Source: Rhodococcus antarcticus (GTDB lineage: Bacteria > Actinomycetota > Actinomycetes > Mycobacteriales > Mycobacteriaceae). From it: a DNA stretch of 64,000 nucleotides. Within the stretch, counting starts at the first letter, position 1. The number at the start of each line of letters is the position of its first letter. The position numbers and the translations under genes were made by a program. Shown piece after piece: positions 56,960 to 64,000 of this stretch. The DNA lies in assembly GCF_026153295.1 (NCBI RefSeq), contig NZ_CP110615.1, positions 1,674,001 to 1,738,000 of the forward strand, written 5' to 3'. Below the pieces are notes generated by a model. That model searched no databases, was not told the origin of the DNA, and worked only from the letters and a program-made list of their open reading frames with translations.

Positions 56960-58522
56960 GTGTCATCCCCCACGTCCAACCCCCGCGGCGGCGGCGCGTC
57001 CGCGCCGCGTCGACGCCGCTCCGGCGGCTCCCGCCCGGCCGGCGCCCCCCGCACCACCCCGACCGCCCCCGCCGCCTCGCCGAACGACTCCATCCCGCTG
57101 AGCGTCGTTCGCGAGGGCGCCACGTTCGCCGACATCGGCCTGCCGACCGCCCTGGTCAGCGCTCTGCACGACAAGGGCCTCATGGCGCCCTTCGCGATCC
57201 AGACCGTGACCATCCCCGACTCCCTCGCCGGGCGCGACGTGCTCGGTCGGGCGCAGACCGGCTCCGGCAAGACGCTGGCGTTCGGGCTGCCGATGCTGGC
57301 CAAGCTGGCCGGGGCGAGGTCCGCCCCCAGGGCCCCGCGTGGACTGGTCCTGGTTCCGACCCGCGAGCTCGCCTCCCAGGTGGACGACGCGCTGGCCCCC
57401 CTGGCCCACGCCCTCAACCTGCGCGTGGCCACCGTCGTCGGCGGGGTGTCCATGAACCGGCAGATCGACGAGCTCGGCCGCGGCGTGGACGTGCTGGTGG
57501 CCACCCCGGGCCGCCTCGCCGACCACGTCCAGCAGCGCACCGTGGACCTCGGCCAGGTCGTCGTCACCGCGCTCGACGAGGCCGACCACATGGCCGACAT
57601 GGGCTTCCTGCCCCAGGTGACCCGCCTGCTCGACAAGACGCCCAAGGGCCAGCGGCTGCTGTTCTCCGCGACCCTGGACGGCGAGGTCGACAAGATCGTC
57701 CAGCGCTACATGACCAACCCCGTCGTGCACTCCACCGCACCGATGGCCGCCAGCATCACCACGATGGAGCACCACCTGCTGCTCATCGACCCCGACGACA
57801 AGAAGAACGTCGTCGCCCACGTCGCCGCCCGCGAGGGCCGCACCATCATGTTCGTGCGCACCAAGCACGGGGTGGACCGCCTGGCCAAGCAGCTGCGGGC
57901 CACCGGGGCCAACGCCGGCGCCCTGCACGGCGGCAAGGCCCAGAACAACCGCACCCGCACGCTGGACGCGTTCAAGAACGGCACCACGCCCGTCCTCGTG
58001 GCCACCGACGTCGCGGCCCGCGGGATCCACGTCGACGACGTCTCCCTCGTGGTGCACGTCGACCCGCCGGCCGACCCCAAGGACTACCTGCACCGCGCCG
58101 GCCGCACGGCCCGTGCCGGGGACGACGGCATCGTGGTGACCCTGGTGACCCACCCGGAGCGCCGCGAGGTCGAGGCGATGACGAAGAAGGCCGGTGTCAA
58201 GGCCATCAGCACCTCGGTCACCGCCGGTGACACCGAGCTGGCCCGGATCACCGGGGCCCGCACCCCCAGCGGCGCCCCCATCCACGAGCCGGTGGCGCAG
58301 GTGCAGGGCACGCCCCGACGCTCCGGCGGGGGCGGTCGCTCCGGCGGCGGACGCAGCACGGCCGGCGCCGCAGCAGCAGGCCGCGGCCGTGGTGGCGGCG
58401 GCGCCCGCTCCGGCGGCGGCAGCACCGGTCGTCCCACCGGCGGCCGTGGCCGCAGCTCAGGCTCCGGTGGCGGCTCCGGGGCCACGGTGAAGTGGTCCTC
58501 GGGCGGGTCGACCAGCCGCTGA
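56960..58522 (+). CDS. DEAD-box RNA helicase 2
   Basis: A 520-residue RNA helicase with all core motifs: FADIGLPTALVSALHDKGLMAPFAIQTVTIP (Q motif), AQTGSGKT, PTRELASQ, TPGRLADH, DEADHM, SATL, VRTKHG, VATDVAARGIHVDDV, HRAGRTARAG. N-terminal 35 residues and a C-terminal ~90 residues are basic Gly/Ser/Arg-rich, RNA-binding-like. The ELARITGARTPSG segment after the core is shared with helicase 1. GTG 56960 has GGAGG 7 bases upstream. Confidence 0.93.
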   Translation: MSSPTSNPRGGGASAPRRRRSGGSRPAGAPRTTPTAPAASPNDSIPLSVVREGATFADIGLPTALVSALHDKGLMAPFAIQTVTIPDSLAGRDVLGRAQTGSGKTLAFGLPMLAKLAGARSAPRAPRGLVLVPTRELASQVDDALAPLAHALNLRVATVVGGVSMNRQIDELGRGVDVLVATPGRLADHVQQRTVDLGQVVVTALDEADHMADMGFLPQVTRLLDKTPKGQRLLFSATLDGEVDKIVQRYMTNPVVHSTAPMAASITTMEHHLLLIDPDDKKNVVAHVAAREGRTIMFVRTKHGVDRLAKQLRATGANAGALHGGKAQNNRTRTLDAFKNGTTPVLVATDVAARGIHVDDVSLVVHVDPPADPKDYLHRAGRTARAGDDGIVVTLVTHPERREVEAMTKKAGVKAISTSVTAGDTELARITGARTPSGAPIHEPVAQVQGTPRRSGGGGRSGGGRSTAGAAAAGRGRGGGGARSGGGSTGRPTGGRGRSSGSGGGSGATVKWSSGGSTSR

Positions 58523-58554
58523 TCCCGGACACGGACCCAGCAGGGTCCACCGCA

Positions 58555-58593
58555 GACGAGCGCCCCGTGGAGATCCTCCACGGGGCGCTCGTC
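58555..58593. terminator. strong bidirectional hairpin terminator
   Basis: GACGAGCGCCCCGTGGAG pairs perfectly with CTCCACGGGGCGCTCGTC (18 bp) around the 3-base loop ATC, between the helicase 2 stop (58522) and the convergent MMPL stop (58608). Confidence 0.88.
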
Positions 58594-58607
58594 GGCGTCG
58601 GTCCGGG

Positions 58608-60782
58608 TCAGGCGCTGACCGGGTCCTTCGCCCCGTCCGGACTGCTCAGGGCGTCGCCCTCGATGTCCACGTGCGGGACCGCGCGGTCCAGCCAGCGCGG
58701 GAACCACCACGCGCGCTCGCCGAACAGCGCCATCACGGCGGGCACGAGGGTCATCCGGACCACGAACGCGTCGATCAGCACCCCCAGGGCCAGCGCGAAC
58801 CCGATCGGCTTGATGATCGTGTCGTCGGCCAGCACGAACCCGGCGAAGACCGACGTCATGATCAGCGCGGCCGCCGTGACGACGCGGGCAGCGGCGCGGA
58901 ACCCGGTCCCGACCGCCTCGCGGGCCGGGGTGCCGTGCACCCAGTCCTCCCGCATCCGGGAGACCAGGAACACCTGGTAGTCCATGGCGAGGCCGAACAG
59001 GATGCCGACCATGAGCACGGGCAGGAAGCTGATGATCGGCCCGGTGGTGCTCACCCCGAGCGGTCCCGCGAGCCAGCCCCACTGGAAGACCGCGACCACG
59101 GCCCCGAGCGAGGCCCCGACGGTGAGCAGGAAGCCCAGCGCAGCCTTGACCGGCACCACGATCGAGCGGAACACCAGGCCGAGCAGAAGCAGGGCCAGTC
59201 CCACCACGACCAGCACGAACACCGGCAGGGCCCCGGACAGCGCGCCCGAGACGTCGATGCCCAGCGCCGTGGGCCCGGTCACCGAGATCTGCGAGCCGGT
59301 GGCGAGCTCGATGCCGGGCGCGAGGTCGCGGATGCGCCGCACCAGGTCGGAGGTCTCCCGCGAGTCCGGGGCGCTCGCGGGCACCACGGACACGACCGCC
59401 AGGGTGTCGCCCGGGATGGGCCGCGGTGGGGTGGCGGCGGCGACGTCCTGCGTGCCGGTCAGCGCCTGGACCAGCGCCTGGCCCGCCGTCGCCGCCGACG
59501 AGCCGGAGCCCGCGGTGTCGACGACCAGGGTCAGCGGACCGTTGACCCCGGGGCCGACGCGCTCGGCGATCAGGTCGTAGGCCTTGCGCTGGGTGCTGTC
59601 CGGCGCCGCAGTGCCGGCCGAGGGGAGGCCCAGCTGCAGGTCGAGGGCAGGGATGGCCATCAACCCGAGCCCGATCACGCAGGCCAGCAGGGCAGCGACC
59701 GGACGACGCGTGACGCCGGCGACCCAGCGGGAGCCCACCGTGGCCCCGCCGGTCTCCCGCCGGGCGGCCCGGGAGCCCGGCTTCGGACGCAGCCGCTCCC
59801 CGGCGAAGCCGAGCATGGCCGGGACCAGGGTCAGCGCCACGACCACGGTGACGAGCACCGTGCCGGCCGCCCCGAGTCCCATGACGGTGAGGAACGGGAT
59901 CCCGACCACGGCGAAGCCGGAGAGCGCGATGATGACGGTGAGCCCGGCGAAGACGACGGCGCCACCGGCCGTGCCCACCGCCCGGGCCGCCGACTCCTCG
60001 AGGCCCATGCCCTGGGCGAGCTGGGCGCGGTGGCGGGAGACGATGAACAGGGAGTAGTCGATGCCGACGGCGAGGCCCAGCATCAGCGCGAGCACAGGAG
60101 CCGTGGAGGACAGGGTGATGACTCCGGAGAGCCCGGTGAGCCCGGCCAGCCCGATGCCCACGCCCATCAGGCCGGTCAGCAGCGGCATCCCGGCGGCGGC
60201 CAGCGAGCCGAAGGTGACGATGAGGACGACGAAGGCGATCGCGATGCCGGCGACCTCCAGCACCGAGATGGCGGTCGAGCCGCCCTGGAACACCTGCCCG
60301 CCGAACTCCACCTGCACGCCGCCGGCCCGGGCGGTGTCGGCGGTGGCCTCGAGGGTGGCGCGGTCCGCCGGGGTGACCTGGTCGATGGTCTTGGCCAGGG
60401 TCACCTGGGCGACGGCCAGGCTCCCGTCCGGGGCGCCGAGGCCGGTCTTGTCCGGTGGCACCACGGTGGCCCCCGGGATCTGCGCGGCCCTGGCCAGCAC
60501 GTCGGTGATCACGGCCTGCACCGCGGGGCTCGTGACCGTCTGTCCGGCGGGCGGGGCGAAGACCAGGTCCGCGCCGGCGGTGGTGGCCGCGGGCAGCCGC
60601 TGGTGGAGCACGTCCAGGGCCAGCTGGCTCTCGGTGCCGGGGATGGTGAACTGGTTGTCCGTGGTCCCGCGGAAGGCCAGCGCAGCCGACCCGGCGAGCA
60701 CGAGCAGCAGCAGCCAGGTGGCCAGCACGGCGCGGCGGCGGCGGAACGCGGAACGGCCCAGGCGGGCGAGCAGGGTGGCCAT
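58608..60782 (-). CDS. MMPL family RND transporter
   Basis: A 724-residue RND-type exporter. Twelve helices in the 1+5 / 1+5 pattern, with two large extracytoplasmic domains (residues ~35-165 and ~385-500). Proton-relay segments are GLAVGIDYSLFIVSRHRAQ (TM4-equivalent Asp-Tyr pair) and GILFGLAMDYQVFLVSRMRED (TM10). LIDAFVVRMTLVPAVMALFGERAWWFPRWLDRAVP is the standard MMPL end. These proteins export lipids or small molecules; cargo unknown. ATG 60782. Follows the TetR gene on the same strand. Confidence 0.94.
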   Translation of the reverse strand: MATLLARLGRSAFRRRRAVLATWLLLLVLAGSAALAFRGTTDNQFTIPGTESQLALDVLHQRLPAATTAGADLVFAPPAGQTVTSPAVQAVITDVLARAAQIPGATVVPPDKTGLGAPDGSLAVAQVTLAKTIDQVTPADRATLEATADTARAGGVQVEFGGQVFQGGSTAISVLEVAGIAIAFVVLIVTFGSLAAAGMPLLTGLMGVGIGLAGLTGLSGVITLSSTAPVLALMLGLAVGIDYSLFIVSRHRAQLAQGMGLEESAARAVGTAGGAVVFAGLTVIIALSGFAVVGIPFLTVMGLGAAGTVLVTVVVALTLVPAMLGFAGERLRPKPGSRAARRETGGATVGSRWVAGVTRRPVAALLACVIGLGLMAIPALDLQLGLPSAGTAAPDSTQRKAYDLIAERVGPGVNGPLTLVVDTAGSGSSAATAGQALVQALTGTQDVAAATPPRPIPGDTLAVVSVVPASAPDSRETSDLVRRIRDLAPGIELATGSQISVTGPTALGIDVSGALSGALPVFVLVVVGLALLLLGLVFRSIVVPVKAALGFLLTVGASLGAVVAVFQWGWLAGPLGVSTTGPIISFLPVLMVGILFGLAMDYQVFLVSRMREDWVHGTPAREAVGTGFRAAARVVTAAALIMTSVFAGFVLADDTIIKPIGFALALGVLIDAFVVRMTLVPAVMALFGERAWWFPRWLDRAVPHVDIEGDALSSPDGAKDPVSA

Positions 60783-60798
60783 GCGAACTTCTCTCGTC

Positions 60799-60844
60799 GG
60801 GCGGTCGGGGTCAGCGGGCGGTCGGGGTCAGCGGGCGGTCGGGG
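60799..60844 (-). repeat. 17-bp tandem repeat at the TetR stop codon
   Basis: GGGCGGTCGGGGTCAGC occurs twice in perfect tandem (60799-60815, 60816-60832), followed by the first 12 bases again (60833-60844). On the minus strand it duplicates the sequence around the TetR stop codon (GCTGACC), lengthening the TetR-MMPL gap. Confidence 0.9.
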
Positions 60845-61373
60845 CGGGCGCAGCGAGGCCCAGGGTTCGGGCGGCCACGGCGAGCAGCGGTCCGCGCAGC
60901 TGCGCCGGGTCGGTGTCGGGGAAGCACCGGGCGGCATCGGCGATCCCGGCGAGGGCCAGGTGGACGGCCACCTGGCGCTCCAGCGAGGGTTCCCCGCCCA
61001 GCAGCCCCTCGACGAGCTGCTCCACCACCTCGGTCGCGCCCGCCACCTCCTGCAGCAGCTCGCTCTGGCGGACCAGCAGCGCGGCCTCGTGGCGGTGGGC
61101 GAGGACCAGGTCCACCAGGCCGGCGAGCCGGGTCTGCAGGTCGGCGTCCGCGGTGGCGGCGACGTGCTCCCGGAGCCGTTGCACCGGGTCGACCAGGGCG
61201 GCGGCGAGCAGCGCCTCCTTCGACGCGAAGTGGTAGAGCATCGCCGACTTCGAGTAGCCGACGCTGGCCCCCACCTGGGCGAGGGTCGTGGCGTCGTAGC
61301 CCTGCTCCACGAACAGCCGCAGCGCCGCCCCACGGATCTCGGTGAGCACCTGCTCTCGGGTCGGACGGGGCAC
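60828..61373 (-). CDS. TetR family transcriptional regulator of MMPL
   Basis: A 181-residue TetR repressor: TREQVLTEIRGAALRLFVEQGYDATTLAQVGASVGYSKSAMLYHFASKEALLAAAL is the helix-turn-helix domain, the remainder a helical ligand domain. Located immediately upstream of the MMPL exporter on the same strand, the usual arrangement for regulator and efflux pump. GTG 61373 is preferred; a TTG at 61409 would run through the palindromic operator. Confidence 0.9.
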   Translation of the reverse strand: MPRPTREQVLTEIRGAALRLFVEQGYDATTLAQVGASVGYSKSAMLYHFASKEALLAAALVDPVQRLREHVAATADADLQTRLAGLVDLVLAHRHEAALLVRQSELLQEVAGATEVVEQLVEGLLGGEPSLERQVAVHLALAGIADAARCFPDTDPAQLRGPLLAVAARTLGLAAPAPTAR

Positions 61374-61387
61374 GTCACCGATCTTCG

Positions 61388-61403
61388 CTGACCCACGGGT
61401 CAG
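61388..61403. promoter_or_regulatory. palindromic TetR operator
   Basis: CTGACCC-AC-GGGTCAG is a perfect 7-2-7 inverted repeat 15 bases before the TetR start and 29 bases before the divergent PhzF-like start. It is the likely autoregulatory site and may also control the isomerase gene. Confidence 0.65.
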
Positions 61404-61431
61404 GTTCAACCCGAGCGGTCAGGATGGTGGG

Positions 61432-62259
61432 ATGGCTCACGTGGCCACCACCTCGATCACCGTCGTCGACGCCTTCACCACGACCGCGTTCCGCGGCAAC
61501 CCGGCGGCGGTGTGCCTGCTGGACGCTCCGGCCGACGTGCGCTGGATGCAGTCCGTCGCGGCTGAGCTGAACCTGTCGGAGACGGCGTTCGCGGTCCTCC
61601 GGCCGGACGGGGACACCGACCTGCGGTGGTTCACGCCCGCCGTCGAGGTCGACCTGTGCGGACACGCCACCCTCGCCACCACGCACGTGCTGGGCCGTGG
61701 CGCGACCTTCCACACCCGCAGTGGCCTCCTGCGGTGCACGGTGCCCGAGCCCGGCCGGGTGGAGATGGACTTCCCGGCTGCAGCGCCCACCGAGGTGTCG
61801 GTACCGGCCGGGCTGGCCACCGCCCTGGGCACCGCGGTGCTCTCGGTGCACGAGGGCGGTGCCGACCTGCTCGTGGAGCTGGGCTCGGTCGAGGAGGTGC
61901 GCGGGCTCACCCCGGACCTGGGCGCGCTGGGGCGCCTGCCGCACCGCGGGATCGTGGTGACGGCGGCGGGCGGCGCGGACGGCGTCGACTGCACCAGCCG
62001 CTGGTTCGGACCCGCCGTCGGGGTGGCCGAGGACCCGGTGACCGGCTCGGCGCACTGCGCGCTCGCCCCGTTCTGGTCCGTGCGCACCGGGCGGACCACC
62101 CTGCGGGGGCACCAGGCGAGTGCCCGGGGCGGCGTGGTGGACATGCGCCTCGAGCTCGACGGTCCCCACGGGGACCGCGTGCACCTCGGTGGCGGCGCGG
62201 TCACCGTGTGGCGGGGCGAGCTGCTGGTGGCACCCCCGCCCGGACCGCCGGGGCAGTGA
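61432..62259 (+). CDS. PhzF family isomerase/epimerase
   Basis: A 275-residue protein of the diaminopimelate-epimerase-like fold. TTSITVVDAFTTTAFRGNPAAVCLLDAP is the family start, LNLSETAFAVLRPDGDTDLRWFTPAVEVDLCGHATLATTHVL is the active-site region (Glu of ETAF, GHATLA), and GVAEDPVTGSAHCALAPFWSVRTGR is the second hallmark. Substrate unknown; PhzF itself isomerises a phenazine precursor. ATG 61432 with CAGGAT 6-7 bases upstream suggests a leaderless mRNA. Confidence 0.92.
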   Translation: MAHVATTSITVVDAFTTTAFRGNPAAVCLLDAPADVRWMQSVAAELNLSETAFAVLRPDGDTDLRWFTPAVEVDLCGHATLATTHVLGRGATFHTRSGLLRCTVPEPGRVEMDFPAAAPTEVSVPAGLATALGTAVLSVHEGGADLLVELGSVEEVRGLTPDLGALGRLPHRGIVVTAAGGADGVDCTSRWFGPAVGVAEDPVTGSAHCALAPFWSVRTGRTTLRGHQASARGGVVDMRLELDGPHGDRVHLGGGAVTVWRGELLVAPPPGPPGQ

Positions 62260-62326
62260 CGCTCCACCACACGCCCGACCTCAGTGGTGCCCCGCGCCGC
62301 CCACCCCGGCGCGCGGGCGCGCGCGG

Positions 62327-63160
62327 CTACACGTCGGCGATCACCGAGAAGTCCTCGTCGCCGCGGCCGTCCTCGATGGCGGCCTCCAGCGCGTCGTGGG
62401 CGGCCTGGACGGCGTGCAGGCCCAGCGTCGCCGACAGCACCAGGTCCATGTCCTTGATCAGCGCGTTCGCGGTGAACTCGGCGTCGTCGAAGTCCCGCTC
62501 GGCGAGCTTGTCCTTCTTGGCGGCCACCACGGGCGCCAGCACCGACCCGGCAAGGATCGACAGCGTGGTGTCGCGGTCGAGCCCGACGTCGGAGGCGAAG
62601 GTCAGCGCCTCGGCCACGCCCTGCAGCGCCACCCCGAGGGCGAGGTTCGCCACCAGCTTGCCGGCAGCGGCGTCCCGGGCGGTGGGCAGCTCTCGCACCT
62701 TGGCCTCGTCACCCCACAGCAGCACCACGTCCTTGACCGCCGCGACGTCCTCGGGTGCCCCGCCGAGCAGCACGCCCAGCGCACCCTTCTGCGCGGGCGC
62801 CATGGATCCGAGCACCGGCCCCGCCACGTACCGGACGCCCTTGGTGGAGGACCACGCCGCCTGGAAGTCCGCGTCCTCGGGGCCCACGGTCGTGACGTCG
62901 AGCCACAGGGACCCCTCGCCGAGCAGGTCCGCGTTGATGACGGTCTCGCGGACCGACGGCGGACCGAACAGCACGGTGACCACCAGCTCCGCCTCCGCCA
63001 CGGCCTCGGCAGGTGAGGCCGCGGCCGCAGCCCCGGCCTCGACCAGCGGCGCGGTGCGGTCGGCGGTGCGGTTCCAGACGGTGAGCTCGTGGCCGGCGTT
63101 GATCAGGTGCCGGCCGAGGTGGGTGGCCATGCGGCCCGTGCCGAGGAGTGCGATGCGCAT
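62327..63160 (-). CDS. NAD(P)-dependent beta-hydroxyacid dehydrogenase/imine reductase-like
   Basis: A 277-residue member of the 3-hydroxyisobutyrate dehydrogenase superfamily: MRIALLGTGRMATHLGRHLINAGHELTVWNRTADRTAPL nucleotide-binding site, VTVLFGPPSVRETV, YVAGPVLGSMAPAQKGALGVLLGG (substrate loop; GS-x-AP instead of the DAPVSGG seen in true HIBADH), and KLVANLALGVALQGVAEAL, where the catalytic Lys is followed by the A-N-L pattern. Variation of the substrate loop points to a different hydroxyacid or imine substrate. ATG 63160. Confidence 0.87.
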   Translation of the reverse strand: MRIALLGTGRMATHLGRHLINAGHELTVWNRTADRTAPLVEAGAAAAASPAEAVAEAELVVTVLFGPPSVRETVINADLLGEGSLWLDVTTVGPEDADFQAAWSSTKGVRYVAGPVLGSMAPAQKGALGVLLGGAPEDVAAVKDVVLLWGDEAKVRELPTARDAAAGKLVANLALGVALQGVAEALTFASDVGLDRDTTLSILAGSVLAPVVAAKKDKLAERDFDDAEFTANALIKDMDLVLSATLGLHAVQAAHDALEAAIEDGRGDEDFSVIADV

Positions 63161-63214
63161 GGCGACGATCCTGCCCGTCACGGCGGTGGCGGTGCGACTC
63201 AGGCCGTCCCGGGC

Positions 63215-64000
<786 letters not shown>

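Overview
The window is GC-rich, gene-dense chromosomal DNA from a free-living actinomycete. RbpA (left edge), an Rpf-like resuscitation factor, many GTG starts, leaderless promoters with TANNNT boxes 7-8 bases before the start codon, and a BlaI/BlaR pair all point to Actinomycetia. The order cannot be fixed from sequence alone; Geodermatophilales, Kineosporiales or Pseudonocardiales would all fit. I see no tRNA, rRNA, IS element, prophage or CRISPR array.

Layout. 0-14 kb is housekeeping and stress: RbpA, thymidine kinase, GDPD phosphodiesterase, Rpf-like protein, DedA, a metallo-hydrolase, a membrane-anchored phosphodiesterase, an alpha/beta hydrolase, a ClC channel facing a MarR regulator across a perfect palindrome, glutathione peroxidase, TVP38, and an SDR with a TetR. 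14-27 kb is the largest accessory block: two divergent, tightly coupled operons. The minus operon encodes an SRPBCC protein, GT2, acyl-CoA-dehydrogenase-like protein, PIG-L deacetylase, NodS-like methyltransferase and a phytoene-desaturase-like oxidoreductase. The plus operon encodes an SDR, a 33-residue repeat peptide and six glycosyltransferases, followed by two LigD-type DNA repair genes. Nearly every junction is a 4-base GTGA overlap, so the genes were probably kept as a unit that makes an unidentified glycosylated, deacetylated and methylated product.

29-32 kb holds a light-driven proton pump rhodopsin (DTE motif) divergent from blh, the retinal-forming carotene dioxygenase. 32-38 kb has a bleomycin-hydrolase-type peptidase, thioesterase, OsmC, and an MprF-like lipid aminoacyltransferase coupled to a membrane esterase. 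38-45.5 kb is cydA-cydB-cydDC (cytochrome bd and its assembly exporter, the latter fused) facing blaI-blaR across three dyads, which suggests that a BlaI-type repressor controls cytochrome bd. Between blaI and blaR lies a ladder of three five-codon minicistrons built from a 17-bp repeat.

45.5-64 kb is mostly metabolic: CoA-binding protein, MetY, trehalose phosphatase, an acyl-CoA dehydrogenase pseudogene with a large internal deletion, two DEAD-box helicases with long leaders, a small basic protein, a 64-bp palindrome, an SDR, 6-phosphogluconate dehydrogenase, an aldehyde dehydrogenase next to alanine dehydrogenase, MMPL with its TetR, a PhzF-like isomerase, a 3-hydroxyisobutyrate-dehydrogenase-like enzyme, DUF1697, and the start of a guaB1-type gene cut by the right edge.

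A recurring trait is short tandem repeats: 15-, 18- and 21-bp units inside coding sequence (in frame), and 17-bp units at gene junctions. Strong perfect-stem hairpins sit between several convergent genes.
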